Positions 11,701 through 26,269 of a stretch of DNA of 64,000 nt are shown piece after piece (position 1 is the first letter of the stretch; every line of letters begins with the position of its first letter). The DNA comes from Xiphias gladius. Its lineage: Eukaryota; Chordata; Actinopteri; Istiophoriformes; Xiphiidae. The stretch is from NCBI RefSeq assembly GCF_016859285.1, contig NC_053400.1, forward strand, positions 21,629,501-21,693,500. Direction: 5' to 3'. Below the pieces are notes generated by a model. It searched no databases. It was not told the DNA's origin and worked only from the letters and a program-made list of their open reading frames with translations. A program made the position numbers and the translations under genes.

Positions 11701-14700
11701 ACCCAAAAAGCCCGGCTTGTGTGATGCTACAGTAACGAACGCAAAACAAGTTTCTTGAAATGCTACATAATCGCCTCTCAAGTTTTTTTTTTCCTTATTT
11801 GACACTGCAAAACAATACAACGTTACATAAGCTTACACAACTGGCCATGACTACAACTGAGAGTGGTACTGGTGTTCCTTGCCACATCCCACTTAAAGAA
11901 ATAGCTTGACATTTTGGGAAATAGGCTTATTTGCATTCTTCCTGAGAGTTAGATACCACTATGAAGTCTATAGGGTAAGTATGTATCTGGACCCAGCAGG
12001 CAATTAGCTTAGCTTATCATTAAGACCATCAAAAGATAAGAAAGGATACAGCCGAATTCCTAATAAAGCTGTTCTCATTAACACGTTTTTCTGTTTTCTG
12101 TTGTCAGACAACAGAACAAGTATGAAATAATGACTGAAACATTGCCATTTAAGACTACATGTTAACCAGCAGTCACTTCCAAGTCATTTCCAAGCTGCTG
12201 CTCTGCACTGCTAAAATCCTGATTTTCATCATCTGACAAAATCACCATACACATAAGTTAAAGACAACGATTGTGCTGTGATTTTGGCTATATTTAGTTG
12301 TTAAATGATCACTCACAGAGAAAGTTAGAAGCTCATTCATGTGTGTGTCAGCTGCCGTGCAGTCAAGTGAATGAGACGCATAGACAGGTGTGCCTGCGGA
12401 GGGAAAGCCCAACCTCGTGCTCGTGGCGCAATGCCGGCGACTCTCTTCCACAAAAAGTAACTAAGGTTTGTCCAAAAAGTTGCTAGATTTGTCACTAGGT
12501 TCTTTTGTGAAGAAAAGTCGTTAAAGAGATGGGAAAAGTCTGTAAATCTAACGAGAACGGCGGTAGTTTGGCAACACTGCCTGTAAACGCCCCCTGATGA
12601 ATTAATAGAAACTGTTGGTGCCAGTTCATTTTGAAAGTGGAACGGCCAATGGGGAAACACAAACATCGACCGGCCGACCAGTGGTGTAACTTTATTTCTC
12701 AGTCAATCATTCGGTCATTCGACATTCGCATTTATGGGGCTGGCCCCACTGTTGCAGTCCAGCCAAAAAAGGTACCCCTATAGAACCACAAGTTGGTTTT
12801 TTTTACACTTTTGTACTGATTAGTACTGATTTAGATGAAGCAAGACTAGCTGTATCCCCCCCGTATCCAGTCTTTATGCCACAAACTTATGAGCTTATTG
12901 CATCCTGGCTGTAGATTCAAATTTAACAATGAGACGTGAAAGTGGTCTCAATCTTCTCATCTAATGCCGAACAGGAAAGGGAATAAGCGCATTTCCCAAA
13001 AGGTCAAACAATTAGTTTGAAGATTTTATTTGTACCTGGCTTATGGAAGTAAATGGTAAGTTTTTTTCCTACCTTCCACTATGTCTAAATTGTTTGAATG
13101 CAATCTTTCAAAGGCCACATACATAATATTTTTCAAATATTAAATAAAACTGCTACAAAGGAACAGTTCCTGTACATTCATAAAAGTTTAAACAATTTCT
13201 TAATTTTTTTCTAGGAGGGAGACCATTAACAGGAACTTGGGGCACATGACTCTCCACCAGCGGGAAGCATTTGGCTTGTGGTACAGCAAAGTTATATCCC
13301 CGTCCAAGATCACCAGAGGTCATCATTCACTCATTAGGGACACTGGAAACCTGATCGCCTACCTGCCCTTCCGCAACTTCCAACACCTCTCATCTGCTCA
13401 GGTAACAGCACCTCTGAGCTCTGACACCTGGCTGGGAAACCCGAGAAACCGGGACTCTGTGAGTTTGACAAGCCCCAGGGCAGAGCAGCGCTACTTGCCG
13501 CATACTGGTCAATGGAAAGCACAGACAAGCCTCCTCTTTCTCTGTCACCACCAATGAGTGTCATATGCTTGTCGCTAATGTTCAATAAGTAAAGGAACAC
13601 ATGAATTAACAATGACCAGTAGATAGTTGGTTGCTGCCTTTCAGCACTCAAACATGATATAACAGAAGATTTTAAAGGAATAGTTTGAGAGTTTGGGAAA
13701 TATGCCAATTCACTTTTTTACCAAGAGTTAAATGGGAAGATTGGTACTCCTCTCACGTCTGTCCAGTTTATATAAAGCTACAGCCAGCAGCCAGTTAGAT
13801 GTAGGGTGTGAGGATGGCTGAATTATTTCTTCTCTCACGTTTTGTGATCACCGGTGAACAGCGTGTGACCTTGTCGCTGCTATATTCAGTTAATAGATAC
13901 TTTTCAAAAGTATTTTTTGCCACACATTTAGACAAAGATTCCATAGATTTCCGTCATCATGTTTATTCACAGCTGTTCGACGGGCTGGATGTGTTGCAGA
14001 GAAACACCCTCACTTCTCTAAAGCAGGAATTCATTGCTCACAGCCTCACCAGCACCTACAGCAACCTCACGGCTCAGGATTTTACCAGGTTGGGAATAAC
14101 TTTATGGAGGCACCCTCTAACCTTTCTGTCCACGTAAACTGTTTATGAGACATTAGCTCAGTAGGTGTGATGTTAGATAAAAACCTGGCAAAACACACTG
14201 GTATTTAGTTTGATTGATTTTGACCGCTGTTCGTTAGTATCCTTTATTTGAAAAAAAGACACCTACTGTAAGGTTAACGCTTTACCACATACTGTCTGCC
14301 TGCTGGACAGTAGCACAATGTTGAAATTTCAGTGACTGATCTTACGTTGAATATGAATGAGTTGAATTCATTGAGTTGAATATGAGCATGTAATATGCAA
14401 TATATGTATTAATAAATTAGACTTTACCTTCTGTCAATAGGGTCATCTTCAAAAAACAAAAAATGTCAGTGAATACAACTGAAACCTTAAAAATATAGTG
14501 TCCTGTAGGCAGTAATGTTAAAGAGTTTTAATGGTTAATGGCAACACAAGATTAAAATAAAAACATTTTTAAGGGTAAATGACCTTAGGGAAAATTATAA
14601 TTACTCCATGATTTTGATTCAGTGAACAAATAGTAATGAAAATATATAAATAAATAAATAATAAATACTTAAGTAAGCAATAAATAATGGCAAAAAGGAA

Positions 14701-17700
14701 AAAACAAGGATGATGATTTTGCACAACTTACAGCGGTCTGTAATTGAGAGAAATAACAGTCAAAAATAAATTCTAATTTTTTTTAATTGAAACAAATAGA
14801 CATTAAATTCACAGATCCAGCAGAAAAATCTACTGAAAATGTAACTTATAAATATGTAAAATACTGTACTGGTAACATGGCTTTCTCTTTTACTTTTGTG
14901 GACTTAAGAATTAAGAATCTTAGAGATGTACTTTGGTCACTTGTGCCATGGGCAATACAATTACTGAATCATAAGGTGATATCTCTACAGACGTGACCCA
15001 ATAAATGATATGAAGACAAAACTTGTCTTTTTTTTTTTTACAAAATGTATATTTAGCTTTGTCTGCTCCCAGGTAGGTGTTGTTAAAACAGTGTATGTGA
15101 TTTTAGGCTGGGTAAACTCTCATGCCTGGCAGACCCAAAGGACCTCCTCGTGTACGAAGGCTACGAGGCCTTCAGTGTCATCCAGGACATCGTGATGAAC
15201 TGCACACGTGAGGGGCTCGGTCTGCGCAATCATCTGGTAGGAACAGAAACGTCAATAAGTGGTTTCTTTATTTTTGGTTTTTCATATTTGTGCTTTCACT
15301 TTCACTTAACAATTGCAATTAATATATGTGTGTGGGTAAATATATATACACGTATGCTGTCTCTGTGCTTGTGCAGATTTCCAGTTTGTTACTGAACAGC
15401 ACAGAATTAAAGGTCCCCTCCTCGCTCAGTCCTGATCGACTGGCAGAGCTCGCCCACCTGCTGCCCCTGTTGGGTGTGAATTTCCTGCAGGGCCTCCTGC
15501 CATCACAGCTGCTCGCCGTCCTCCCTGCCCTCAACTCTGTTTCATTCAGCCCTGCACAGGTAAAAGCCTACTCCACCCGTAATGTACAGTGGAAGATGTA
15601 GGAAGTGGGAAGCACAGGCATCGGCGATAGCTCAGTTTCTTTTGCCATTCAACATTAACACTTTTTTACTTTTTAATAGTGAACTGACTCTTGTATAACA
15701 TAAAGTTCAGGTTTCAGTGAGTGGGGGTTCACCCAGTCCCTTTCACTGCACAAGCCCTTATTTGTTGTACATGGTAGGGTTTCCTGGCAGCTGGTGGTGC
15801 TTGCAGCTCCTAAAGGGACAGCTGACAGGCAGTCGGTCTCTGGTACACTGACCCCCGTTGGAGATGACCCATGAAGCAAAGACCTGAGCTTTACTTTACC
15901 CTACCATGTGAACCGGAGCCTTTGGCTTTTACCTCAGCCTCACAGCTGTGGTCTTGCTTTCATACCTCATATCGCGTATGAGGGGGATTAACCTCTTCAA
16001 ACTTACATACAGTTTGGCAAATCCATCATGGCAAAAATGTTGTGTGGACAAGAGCTGTTCAAGTCCACGGGACTTTATTTTATATTCTAGTAAATGGTGA
16101 AGTAATGATAAGGACAGAAATTTGAATATGGTGAATTTAATGTCAGTAATGTTGAAATATGATTATTTCACCTACTATAAACATGATTCAGAGCTGGAGC
16201 AAGTAGATACATAGCATATGACGTACCAGTGAATTACCAGTTAAAATGACCACTTAAAAGGCAATCTATTTTTATTCATTTGCTCTCATTCTGGATTTTT
16301 TTCAGGCTTCCGTAATTGTAGACAAACTGTCTTCGAGTACCACAGTGAGTCATTTTGTAAACACATCACAGTGTGAATTCAGAGATGCCGCCTGCATTTT
16401 TGCTCCCCGACCCTCACACCTTCCTCCCCTCTGCCCAGCTGACTGCTCCAGGCCAGCTGCAGGAGCTCGGCTCCCTCATTGTGGGGATGAAGACGGAGAC
16501 CTTGTTGACCCTTACTTCTGACAGGCTGCTGTCATCTCTGCCTGCCATGGCCCAACACACACCAGGCCTCAACCCGCCACAAGCCAATGCTATCGCCACC
16601 AAACTATGGGTACAGCTAAGAGTGGGGAGACACTTTCAAATTAACTTGAAGAATTTTATGGGAAAATCTCAGTTTTCATATCTGATTCCATTTGAAGTGT
16701 TTTCAGTTTGGCTTTGTTGGAGTAAAGAAAAAAGCTAAATAAAATTCGAATAGTTAGGGTACAATAATATGCAGAATTGAGCTGAACAGCATATAAGAGA
16801 CATTATAACATTATTTAGAACACAATATCTTGTCACTGTCATAATTTCACTCACTTCAAACACTGGGTATAAACTGCATATAATGCAATTAAAAGAATAA
16901 AGCTTTTCATTTTCTCTTGGTATATTTCATATCTGATCATTAAGCTTTCGGTAAAAGACTTCAAGAGTTATGTGGTTTTTTTCATCTGTAGAGGACAACT
17001 GCAACACTGTCCCTTTTGATATCTTACCTCTGTTGTGAGCAGGGTTTCCCAGAAGTGGTGAGTTGGTTGGATGATGTGGAGCCTTTGCTTTATTGCACGC
17101 CCCTGCTCAGTGTCCTGCCCAGGACTCGTCTGCTTGCGAACAACATCACCGCCGCATCCACAAAACCCTGGAACACACAACAGGTATCTCACAGCCATCT
17201 TGCATCAGCACACATTGTAAAAGCCATGGTATTCAAACTTTTTTGCTCAGTAACTCTTAAAAAAATGCGTTTCCAGCTCATGAGACCCCATCAGAGGGTG
17301 CTAAATATGTACAAATATTATGCTCCCATTGGCCATCAAGTCTTTGGTCAGTTCACAAACATTTACAGTGTTTGAATATGTGAAAGCATCTAACCCTGAC
17401 CCCTTGACTTTTACTTTGTGTTATGATCACTTTGTGCTTCCTCTGTTTGTCATGAGAAGGTGCGTATGACAGTATCCTGATTAGCTGCTAAATTATTAAA
17501 TGGAGAAGCAAAAGCAAAGACGCCTTCACCACTGAAACGTGAATGGACTTGCCTGTGAATACAAACAACACGGACAAAAACTGTCCTAATATCAGATTGC
17601 CCTTGTCTCTGGTCGTGAAAACTGGGAAAGAAAGCAGCTCAAAACCTGCATAAAACAGCATGTTGTTACAACTATATAACACAACTTTTTTTTTTTCCAT

Positions 17701-20700
17701 TTTCTTCCTCAGGCTAAAGCAATTTTCAGAGAGGTGCTTGATACTGATCCAAACCTAATCAATCAAAATTTTCTGTAAGTACAATTCATTTGTGTGATAA
17801 AAGTGCTCATTCCTTGTCTGTATCCAAAATGTTTGAATTAAAAAAAAAAAAAAAAAGATGATTCAATATTCTCAGTCTCTTTTACATGTGTAGCATTATT
17901 TTGCAGCTCTGTAGTACACGTGATAGCACTCTATTAATTCAGTTTTTATTTATATATTAAAACTCACCTCTTTATGTAATCAGGAGCCTGGGAACACTGG
18001 GTCAAGGTGTGAGCTGCAGCGTCTTGAAGGAACATTTTCAGGCTGATTCCTCACCTTCGGCGGCGATAAGAATCCTGGCCTTCCTCAGACAGCAGCCTGG
18101 TCCTCTTCACACCTCACTGGTAAACTTACCATTCTACTGTCCACACGATATCTGACCTCATGAAACATTTTTTCTTTTACAGACGTGGCCAGAAGTGTTG
18201 GTGCTCTTACACGTCATTGAAATAAGGCTCCATTCTTCCTGAAGATTGTTGAAATTTAGAGCTCTTTTGTCGTGCATACCAGCATGCCTTTGGTTTGCCA
18301 CAGAATAAAATAAATAAGCTGTGAATAGAGCTGAATTATTGCTCATTCTACAAAGATCTTCTAAAATGGCCTTGACAAAATGATCGGTACCACTTAGAAG
18401 TGGTAATATATAAATAGATTGTTGTGATATTTCAAGCAGACTGTTGTCTTCAATTAGTATCACGCAGTGTCCTCATCTAATAATCAGTCATTTAGCCTAT
18501 TTAAATAGAGAAAAGTGCTCATTGTGCTGTTTGGTATCATTGTCTGAACCACACTGAACCTAGGCTAGAGGAAGAAAAGAGGAGAGTTGTCTGAGGAGAT
18601 AAGGAAGAAAATAATCTGGTCAAGCGTGATCAAGGTAAAGGCTCTAAGACTATCTCCAAGCAGCTTGATGTTCCTTTGACCAAAGCTGCTGATATTATTA
18701 AGCTGTTTGAGGTTCATGGGAACGTAGCCAACCTGGCTCCCCCAACAGGAGAATGACCCAAAACATACAATACATCAAAGAGCAGCCACGAATGGATGAG
18801 AAGAAACCACTGGAACGGTTTTAAGTGGCCTGTTATGAGTCATGATCTTAATCCAACTGAACATCTATAAAACTGAAACTCGCAGTTGGGAGAAGTCTCC
18901 CTTCAACTCTGAGAGAATTGGAGCAGTTTGCTCAAGATGTGTGGATTAACTGCCAACTGAGAAGAGTTGGTAGAAGTAGAAGTCTCATTAAGAACTAAAA
19001 AAAGTGCTTGATTGCAGTGATTGCGCCAAAAGGGTGGGTTTAACTGTCCCAGTATTTTTGTCCATGCCATTTTAATTTGATGTACAATTTAAAATAATAT
19101 GTTACATGGAAAATCAAAAGCACCGTGTCTCTTGTATTAAATATGGAATAGAGGATAGCGGATGTCATTTACTTTTGTTAGTTTCAATATATTTCAGAGA
19201 AAATTGTGTTTTTTCTGTTTTAAGTGGAAGGTTACGAGCACTTTTAACCATATCTGTAGAATGCATGTAATCTATATCTATGTCTATATCTAAATGTCCA
19301 TTGTTATGTGTCTTTGTTCTTCCGGATAGAAAAAGTGTGTGATCGAGGAGCTGTATCAGTTGGAGTTCTTCTCTGAACTGCTTAAAGATCTTGGAGCTGA
19401 GATTGCTCTGTCCATGCCGTAAGTCACAAGTTGGCATTAATCACTCCACACTGGATCTGTTCACATAACTTTCGGATATTTCAAAATGATTGCAGGGACA
19501 TGCTCATCTCATTATGAGTAGATAAGAATTATATGTCAGAACCCTTCACTGGAAAATCACTATGTGTACTTTCTTAGCAGGAAAGATATGAGAAACCCTT
19601 GTGTACTTGTCATATTTGATCAATTAAAAAATAAAGCACCCGGAAATAGTTTGTCCTCTGTTTGCCAGAAGACAAACTATATATATTATATAGTTTATAT
19701 GGATATATATGATACATTTTTTCTTGTCTTCAGTTTGCCAATAAAAAAAATATAATATTATATATATATATTTTATATATTTTATATAATAACATGCAGG
19801 CTATTAGTCAAACTTGGCTAAGGGATTTATGAACTCATTGTCCAGAAACAAGACTTGGCAAATCATTATTTTTAAGAGGTTTTAACAGAAGTGTATGAGT
19901 AGTGATTTATAGATTTATTGACAATATATGGAAAAATACTCTTAATAATTTGGTCTTGTGTTGGTTACTTGCAGGGTGAGCACTATTAAGAAGTTCCCTA
20001 CAGCTATGATGGACACTTTGAGGAAGATGATTACTCAGGACCCTCATCACTTTCTCTTGCTGCCCAGAACAAAACAGGAGCTGCTGGTGGACAAAATGGT
20101 GCAGAGGATGGTCAGTAGAGCTACACTGATCCCTCTCAAATTTTTAAAAAGTTAAAAGGGAAAGAAACAAGAAGAAGATTGAAAGCCAAGATTTTGAGTT
20201 TCAAAAAACGGAAACTTTACTGTATAATTGTTCAACAGTGAAGAGTTTTAGTTGTTTGTCTTGTTTGCTGTGTGATCAGTGACGTGGACTATTTCTCTAC
20301 AGGGCATGTACACAGGGGTGTTCACTGAGGAGGAGTTTCGTTCACTGGGCATTATGGCACCATTCGTGGTGGATGAGGTTTTCGTTCAGGTGGACCGCAG
20401 CTTCTTCACTGAAAATCTGGATTTCCTTCTGGGGCTCTGCTATGACATGAGCAAGATGGACATTGTGGCTCATATCCTGCAAGAACCTGCTACCTTTGGG
20501 TAACGTTATTACCCAAAGCTGAAATTTCGTAATGTTGGGGCTACGAAATCCCATTATTTTGTGTTTTATTGAACAATGAATTTACAAACAACAATGCAGT
20601 ATAACCATTCCATAATATATGCAGGGCCTGTGTCCAGTAAGTAAAAGTAAAAGCTAAATAATTCAATTATAAAAATAAGAATATCAAACAAGAAAATTAA

Positions 20701-23700
20701 ATTAAATACATAAACTCATAATAAAAAATATCAAATAATAAAAAACGGATAAAAATAAAATAACATAATTGGTCTTCAGTTTAAATTAGAAGCTTAATAA
20801 AGTCATGCTGTATGAATTTATTAAGTTTTAAATGTGAACAGTTCTTTTACAGCATTTAAATTTGCAGCTCAACCAGAATTTGTTATACAAAGGATTAAAA
20901 GTGGGTGAGGTTTTTGTTTTGTTAATTTAGGTTTACGTATATTATATTTTTAAGATTATGAAAATGGAGTCGAAACAGCAAAATTTTCAGTTTCTTTTTC
21001 CAAGAGAAACTGGAAAATACAACTAAGTAAACTGAAGAAATCAGCCTCGTAATGATTACAGTACAATTTAGAGTTTATCTAGTGGGGTTTTTAGAGAATG
21101 TTTGTGGAATTTCCTCAACCTAGAGAGAAATACATGTAAGTTTTCAGTTGGGGGGGGACATTAAAAATATCAAAATTATATGGGAGAGGTGTCACATGAC
21201 AAAAAGCTGTTTGCATACCAACTATTACCGTAGCAGGAAATTGAGGAAAGTTGATGAAGTGTTCTCATGTTTTCGCTCAGCCCGGTCAAGAACTGGAACC
21301 AGACAACACTCAGTCAGGTGGACCGGTTTCTCTTCTTCCTGCCTGACAGCAGCCTGCAGGAGATTTCCCTGGTGAGTTGACTGCTGTATTTTGATTCACC
21401 TTGGTACTGCATCTTAATTGCTCCTGAAACTAGACACTTTGATCCTCAGACTGAGGAAAATGTAAAACTCGCTTCTGTAACAGATTCAGTCGATGTCCAG
21501 AAATCCATAGTGAGGCGTTGGGATTGTTACTTGATACCATGGCAGGCTCGGCCAATAAAGGCACGTAAATAAATCCCTCGGGTGTCACATCTCCTGTAGG
21601 TGTCAGGATCAGGTGGTGAAGTTTCTGTTTTCCACAAACCATCAGTGTGTATCCGTGTCCGTACGCGTGCATGCCTGTGTTGTTTTTTGTTCCCACAGGC
21701 GTTGGTGACTTTGGGGCATATAGAGAAGCTGTTCATGAACCAGCATCAGTGGGAACGTGGGGATGTGGGGACCCACTGTCTGAACAAGAACGAGCGGATC
21801 AAATTTTTTCAAAAGCAGCAGTTTGTTCTCCAGTTTTTCCTGGGCTTCCTCAAAATAAATCCTCTGTCACGTGAGCACCACTTTGGTTCCTAAAATCTTT
21901 AAAATAACTGCAATGGTACTCTCTATAGGAATAGTTTGGCGTCTCGGGAAATATGCCATCTGTCAGCAGCTTCAATCAAGGCAGTTACAGGAGAGCCTTT
22001 GACCAAACAGACTGTCATTTAAAGGGGTAGTTCAACATTTTGGGAAATGGGCTTATTCACTTTCATACCACAAGTTAGATGGGAAATGTAAAAACTAAAT
22101 TTTTTGATGGAGGGTACGTCTAGAACTATTTCTTGGGAGGGCACAGAAAAATAAAAATAAAAATTTTATTAGATGAATTATATGAAATTAAAATAAAAAG
22201 CTATTTTTAATGTATAATAGAAGTTGTTGATGTAATATTTTCACATTAAGTCATATGCTGTATGTCAGCAGCATCTCCTAATCAGATATTTGTGCCTGTG
22301 TCCTTTACCAGCGATTCCTATGGTTCCCACCTGTGAGATTCTGCACACAATAACTCCCGCTGCCTGGACCTCCAGCAGTCTGACAAGCATGTCCTCTTCG
22401 GCCTTCTCCAACTGCCTGGAGCTGATGGGTCACGACCCATTCCTTGCATCCTACCAACGCAGCCAGGTGCTCAAGAAGGTCAAACAGGTGAGATTCATTT
22501 GTAATCTACTTCAATCCATTGAAGAACGTCTCAGATGTGGTTTTTTTTTTAAAGACTGTGCAGGGTAGTTTCCCGTCCTCAGTCCAGGTCTTAATACTTT
22601 GTGTCTGATCTGTCTTTGCTCGGTCCCTCTGGAATGACATGGGTTCATGAAGATATACGGCCCCGTCTCCTCCTTCTCCCAGTCTGTTATCCCTCAGCTG
22701 GGTGGACTAGCGATAGAACTGACTGTAGAGGAGCTGAGCAGCCTCCGATTGACTGAGCGGAGGTGCATCTCGGCTCTGGGTGCTGTCAGTGCCTGGAGCA
22801 ACAGACAGGTAGCTGCTTTGGCCACAGCACTTAATGTGAGCAGTACAGTATGTTTATGTGATATGTTAACTACTATATATATGTGGTCAAACTTGAGTTA
22901 AGACCAAAATCTGAGTTTTTAACATTTTTTTTTTTACCTTGTAAAATATTTAGCTTTAAAAATGTGTATTTTCTGAGAACAGAGTGTAAAGTTGGGATTA
23001 TTCCGTGACCACTGAGAATTTGTAATTCTGATTAAGAGGCAGATGCAAATTGATTTCTACATCTCAGACAGTATGCACCAGTATTCAGCTCTAGGCTTAT
23101 AGCTGTTTAGTGAGAACTACACAAAATTTAATTTCAAACCTGTTTGATATTGACAGAAGTCGGTACATAAAAGAACAACCAATACTTTTAATTGATAAAT
23201 ATGGCAGTTTTTGGCAAGTAGCCCTGGTACAACTGGGATATTACACAACAAATGATGTTCCACAAGTGTCATGGATGACAGGGAGGGGCTGTTGTATACG
23301 AATGCATTAGTTCTAGCTAGGTGTACTTAATAAACTGGGTGTACGTTAAAAGAGCATGTGTTTCTTGTTTTCATCCCTAGCTGGCTGCAGTCTTTACCGC
23401 CGTGTTAAACTCCACCAAACAGAGTCCGAGCCAGCTTGACTCCAGCACGCTGGTGGCAATGGGATACATTGTGTGCGGAGCTAAAACCACAGAGATTAAC
23501 TCTTTCAATGCCGTAGAGTTCAGGTGTGCAAATAACAACGGACACTTCAAAAGATGCTTCTTATAAGTTTTTTTTCTTTTTTTTTTTTTGAGCCCCTGAT
23601 ATGTGACATCTGAATTGACTCTCTTCTCATGCTGTGTCTCCCTCTTGGGGCTGCAGTAAGGCGGTGCGCTGGCTGGGTCAGCTGACACTGTCCTGCTCAG

Positions 23701-26231
23701 AGGAGCAGCTGGATGCTCTTGTTGGGCTGCTTACCCACAGCCTTGCTTTTGGACCCATAAGTTCCTGGGGAACTGATGTCTTCATTGAGATCGGAGTTCT
23801 GGCAGGTATGGTTCATTCACTGTCTTTACCTAATAGTTTGTAGCTCAGCCTCATGCAAATGTGTGCTCACCACCTTACATTAAAGTCATCTCATTTTTAT
23901 TATTTGTCTTCTTGGCACCCTCTTAATGTGTTGTGTCTCTCTCTTGTGGCTGCATGCTAGTGTTTTTGACTCAGGCGACCTGAAACATTTTCCACTTTTT
24001 ACAGCTGGTCTCCCAGACTTCGCCATGTCTGCTTTGGTGAAAGAGCAAATTGAAGGAATCTCGCCTAAGGCTATCTCAATGATACCACCTAAACGGTTTT
24101 ATGTAAGTCTACATTTAATAAAACAACAAAATAATATTCACAGCATAAGCTATTATGATTTAAGAGATTTCTTTTATTAAGTTTTTCCTCTGGGGTAAAA
24201 AATATCTTGATTTTCGGTATGTTCATGTTGGTACATTTATCAAGGTTTCTGCAGGGTTGGGCAGGTTAAACTTAAGACTTTTTAAGACCTTTTTAATACC
24301 CCACAGAATGTAATTTAATATCTAGTCAAACAGGCCAAAGGATGAAAGTATGATGGAAAACAATTAGGGATAATATGACCTAGAATTATATATAATTATA
24401 TTACATTTTTTTCAGTACTTCCCAGAAGTATATAACAATAATTCCTAAGGATATAATTAATTAAATGAATGTGATCTGGACCCAAATAAGCGGCAGAAAA
24501 TAGACGGAAGGATTAACTGGTTAAAAATTGATTCATTCATTTAAGTTAATTTAAGTTTTTGCTAAAATTGACACTTTTTCATTATGAGTCGCTGCAGTGA
24601 CAGCGATTGCTACAGGTCAGATGGTGATGACTGAAACTCCACAAAAAAGGACTGAACAGCCTCTTGCGCACACAAACACTGTTGAACCATCCCACTTTTG
24701 GGTGCAAGGCCTCCCAACAACCCACAACCTGATACAGAAACCTTACTAACATTACTGCCTTTACTGTCATACAAAGCCAAAACGTAGTAATACATATTTG
24801 GTCAAAATTGAGTGAAGACCACAATCAGACACTTTGACATCTGTTTTTTACCATATGAAAAATATTATGCCTTAGAAATGTACAGTTTCATTGAAAACAT
24901 AACAGCATACAGTTAGTGTGAAATAAACCACAGCTCTGTAACAGAAAGCCAACTAGACAGCTAAAATAAGAGAGCGACCTATATAAGGTGAAAGCTAGCT
25001 AGGGAGACTACTGCTAGCCCTAGCAAAAGCTAATTATAGTTTTTTTCCTTGAGCTCTTTCTAGTTGAAATAGAACAATATGACGACCAGGCATCTTAAGA
25101 ATTCAGTTTCTAAACATATAACTAATGAGACAGTAGCTAAATCTCATTTTGAAAGTTAAAAAAAAAAAATAACGAAAAAAAAAAAAACAGCTAAACAAGT
25201 TTGGTTCAAAGGTAACTAGCTTAGTTTACCTGAGTATAGCAGTAATTGACTCTATCGGAACTGATGTAGTTAACCTCTGAACAGACTTTAAATTTTACAA
25301 CCAAAATATAAGGCCTATAGTGGTAACTTATTAGTACCCTGGTAGTAGAACCAATTCTGTGTCAACAGATGTTGCTGTAATATGGGGATCCTAAAATACT
25401 TTGCAAAGATAGAATCAGGAGACTTAGAGCTTTCAAATAAGGGATGATTTGTCAAGATTGTGTAAAGATTGAGTCCGGTCCAGTCCAAAACACACCTGAA
25501 GTGGCACTACCAAGGCCAAAGTGTCCAACGGGTGGGACAGTGTATTTTAAAAGGCTAAGTTGCCTTAAAGCTCATTAATGAGGGCATTAGCTGGTATAAA
25601 CGTTCTATCTGTTACACAGAAATGTCAAAACCTTTTTATCAACTTCTTTGTTTTGATAATTACGAGTCTTTACCTTTGTAGGACAGTACATGTGAAAATA
25701 TTCAAGGCAAAAATTTTACCAAAAAAAAAAAAAATTAAGACTTTTGAATACATTGTTTGGCCTTTTTTGAGGAAACTATATCCAATGTTTTTTCAGACTT
25801 TTCAAGACCTGCAAATATCCTAATTTATTTTAACAAGTCCATATGTTGTCTCGTCTTATCTCTGCCCATCTGGTCTCTGTTTCTATGTGTCTGTCGGTTT
25901 TGACATTTCCTCAAGGTGGCATTAAACCACAGACAGATCAGCATGTTCTCCTATGAGCAGGCCGCTGCAGTAACTACTGAGCAGTTCTCTGCTCTGTCAG
26001 ATGTTCAGAGGACGGCGCTGGCTATGGTGCTGACACCCTGGGAGAACAGACCTGTAGACTTCAGAGGTAAACCACTGAAATATTTGAAACCGTGTGAACA
26101 ATTGTAAGGATGGGTCATTTTCATAACTTACTTAATTTTTCTTCACAAAATTCAGTTTATCAGATGAACACGAGCTTCCTCCCTCAAAGCTCTAACCAAA
26201 GTTGTGTCCCAATTCCATACTAATACTATAC

Positions 26232-26269
<38 letters not shown>

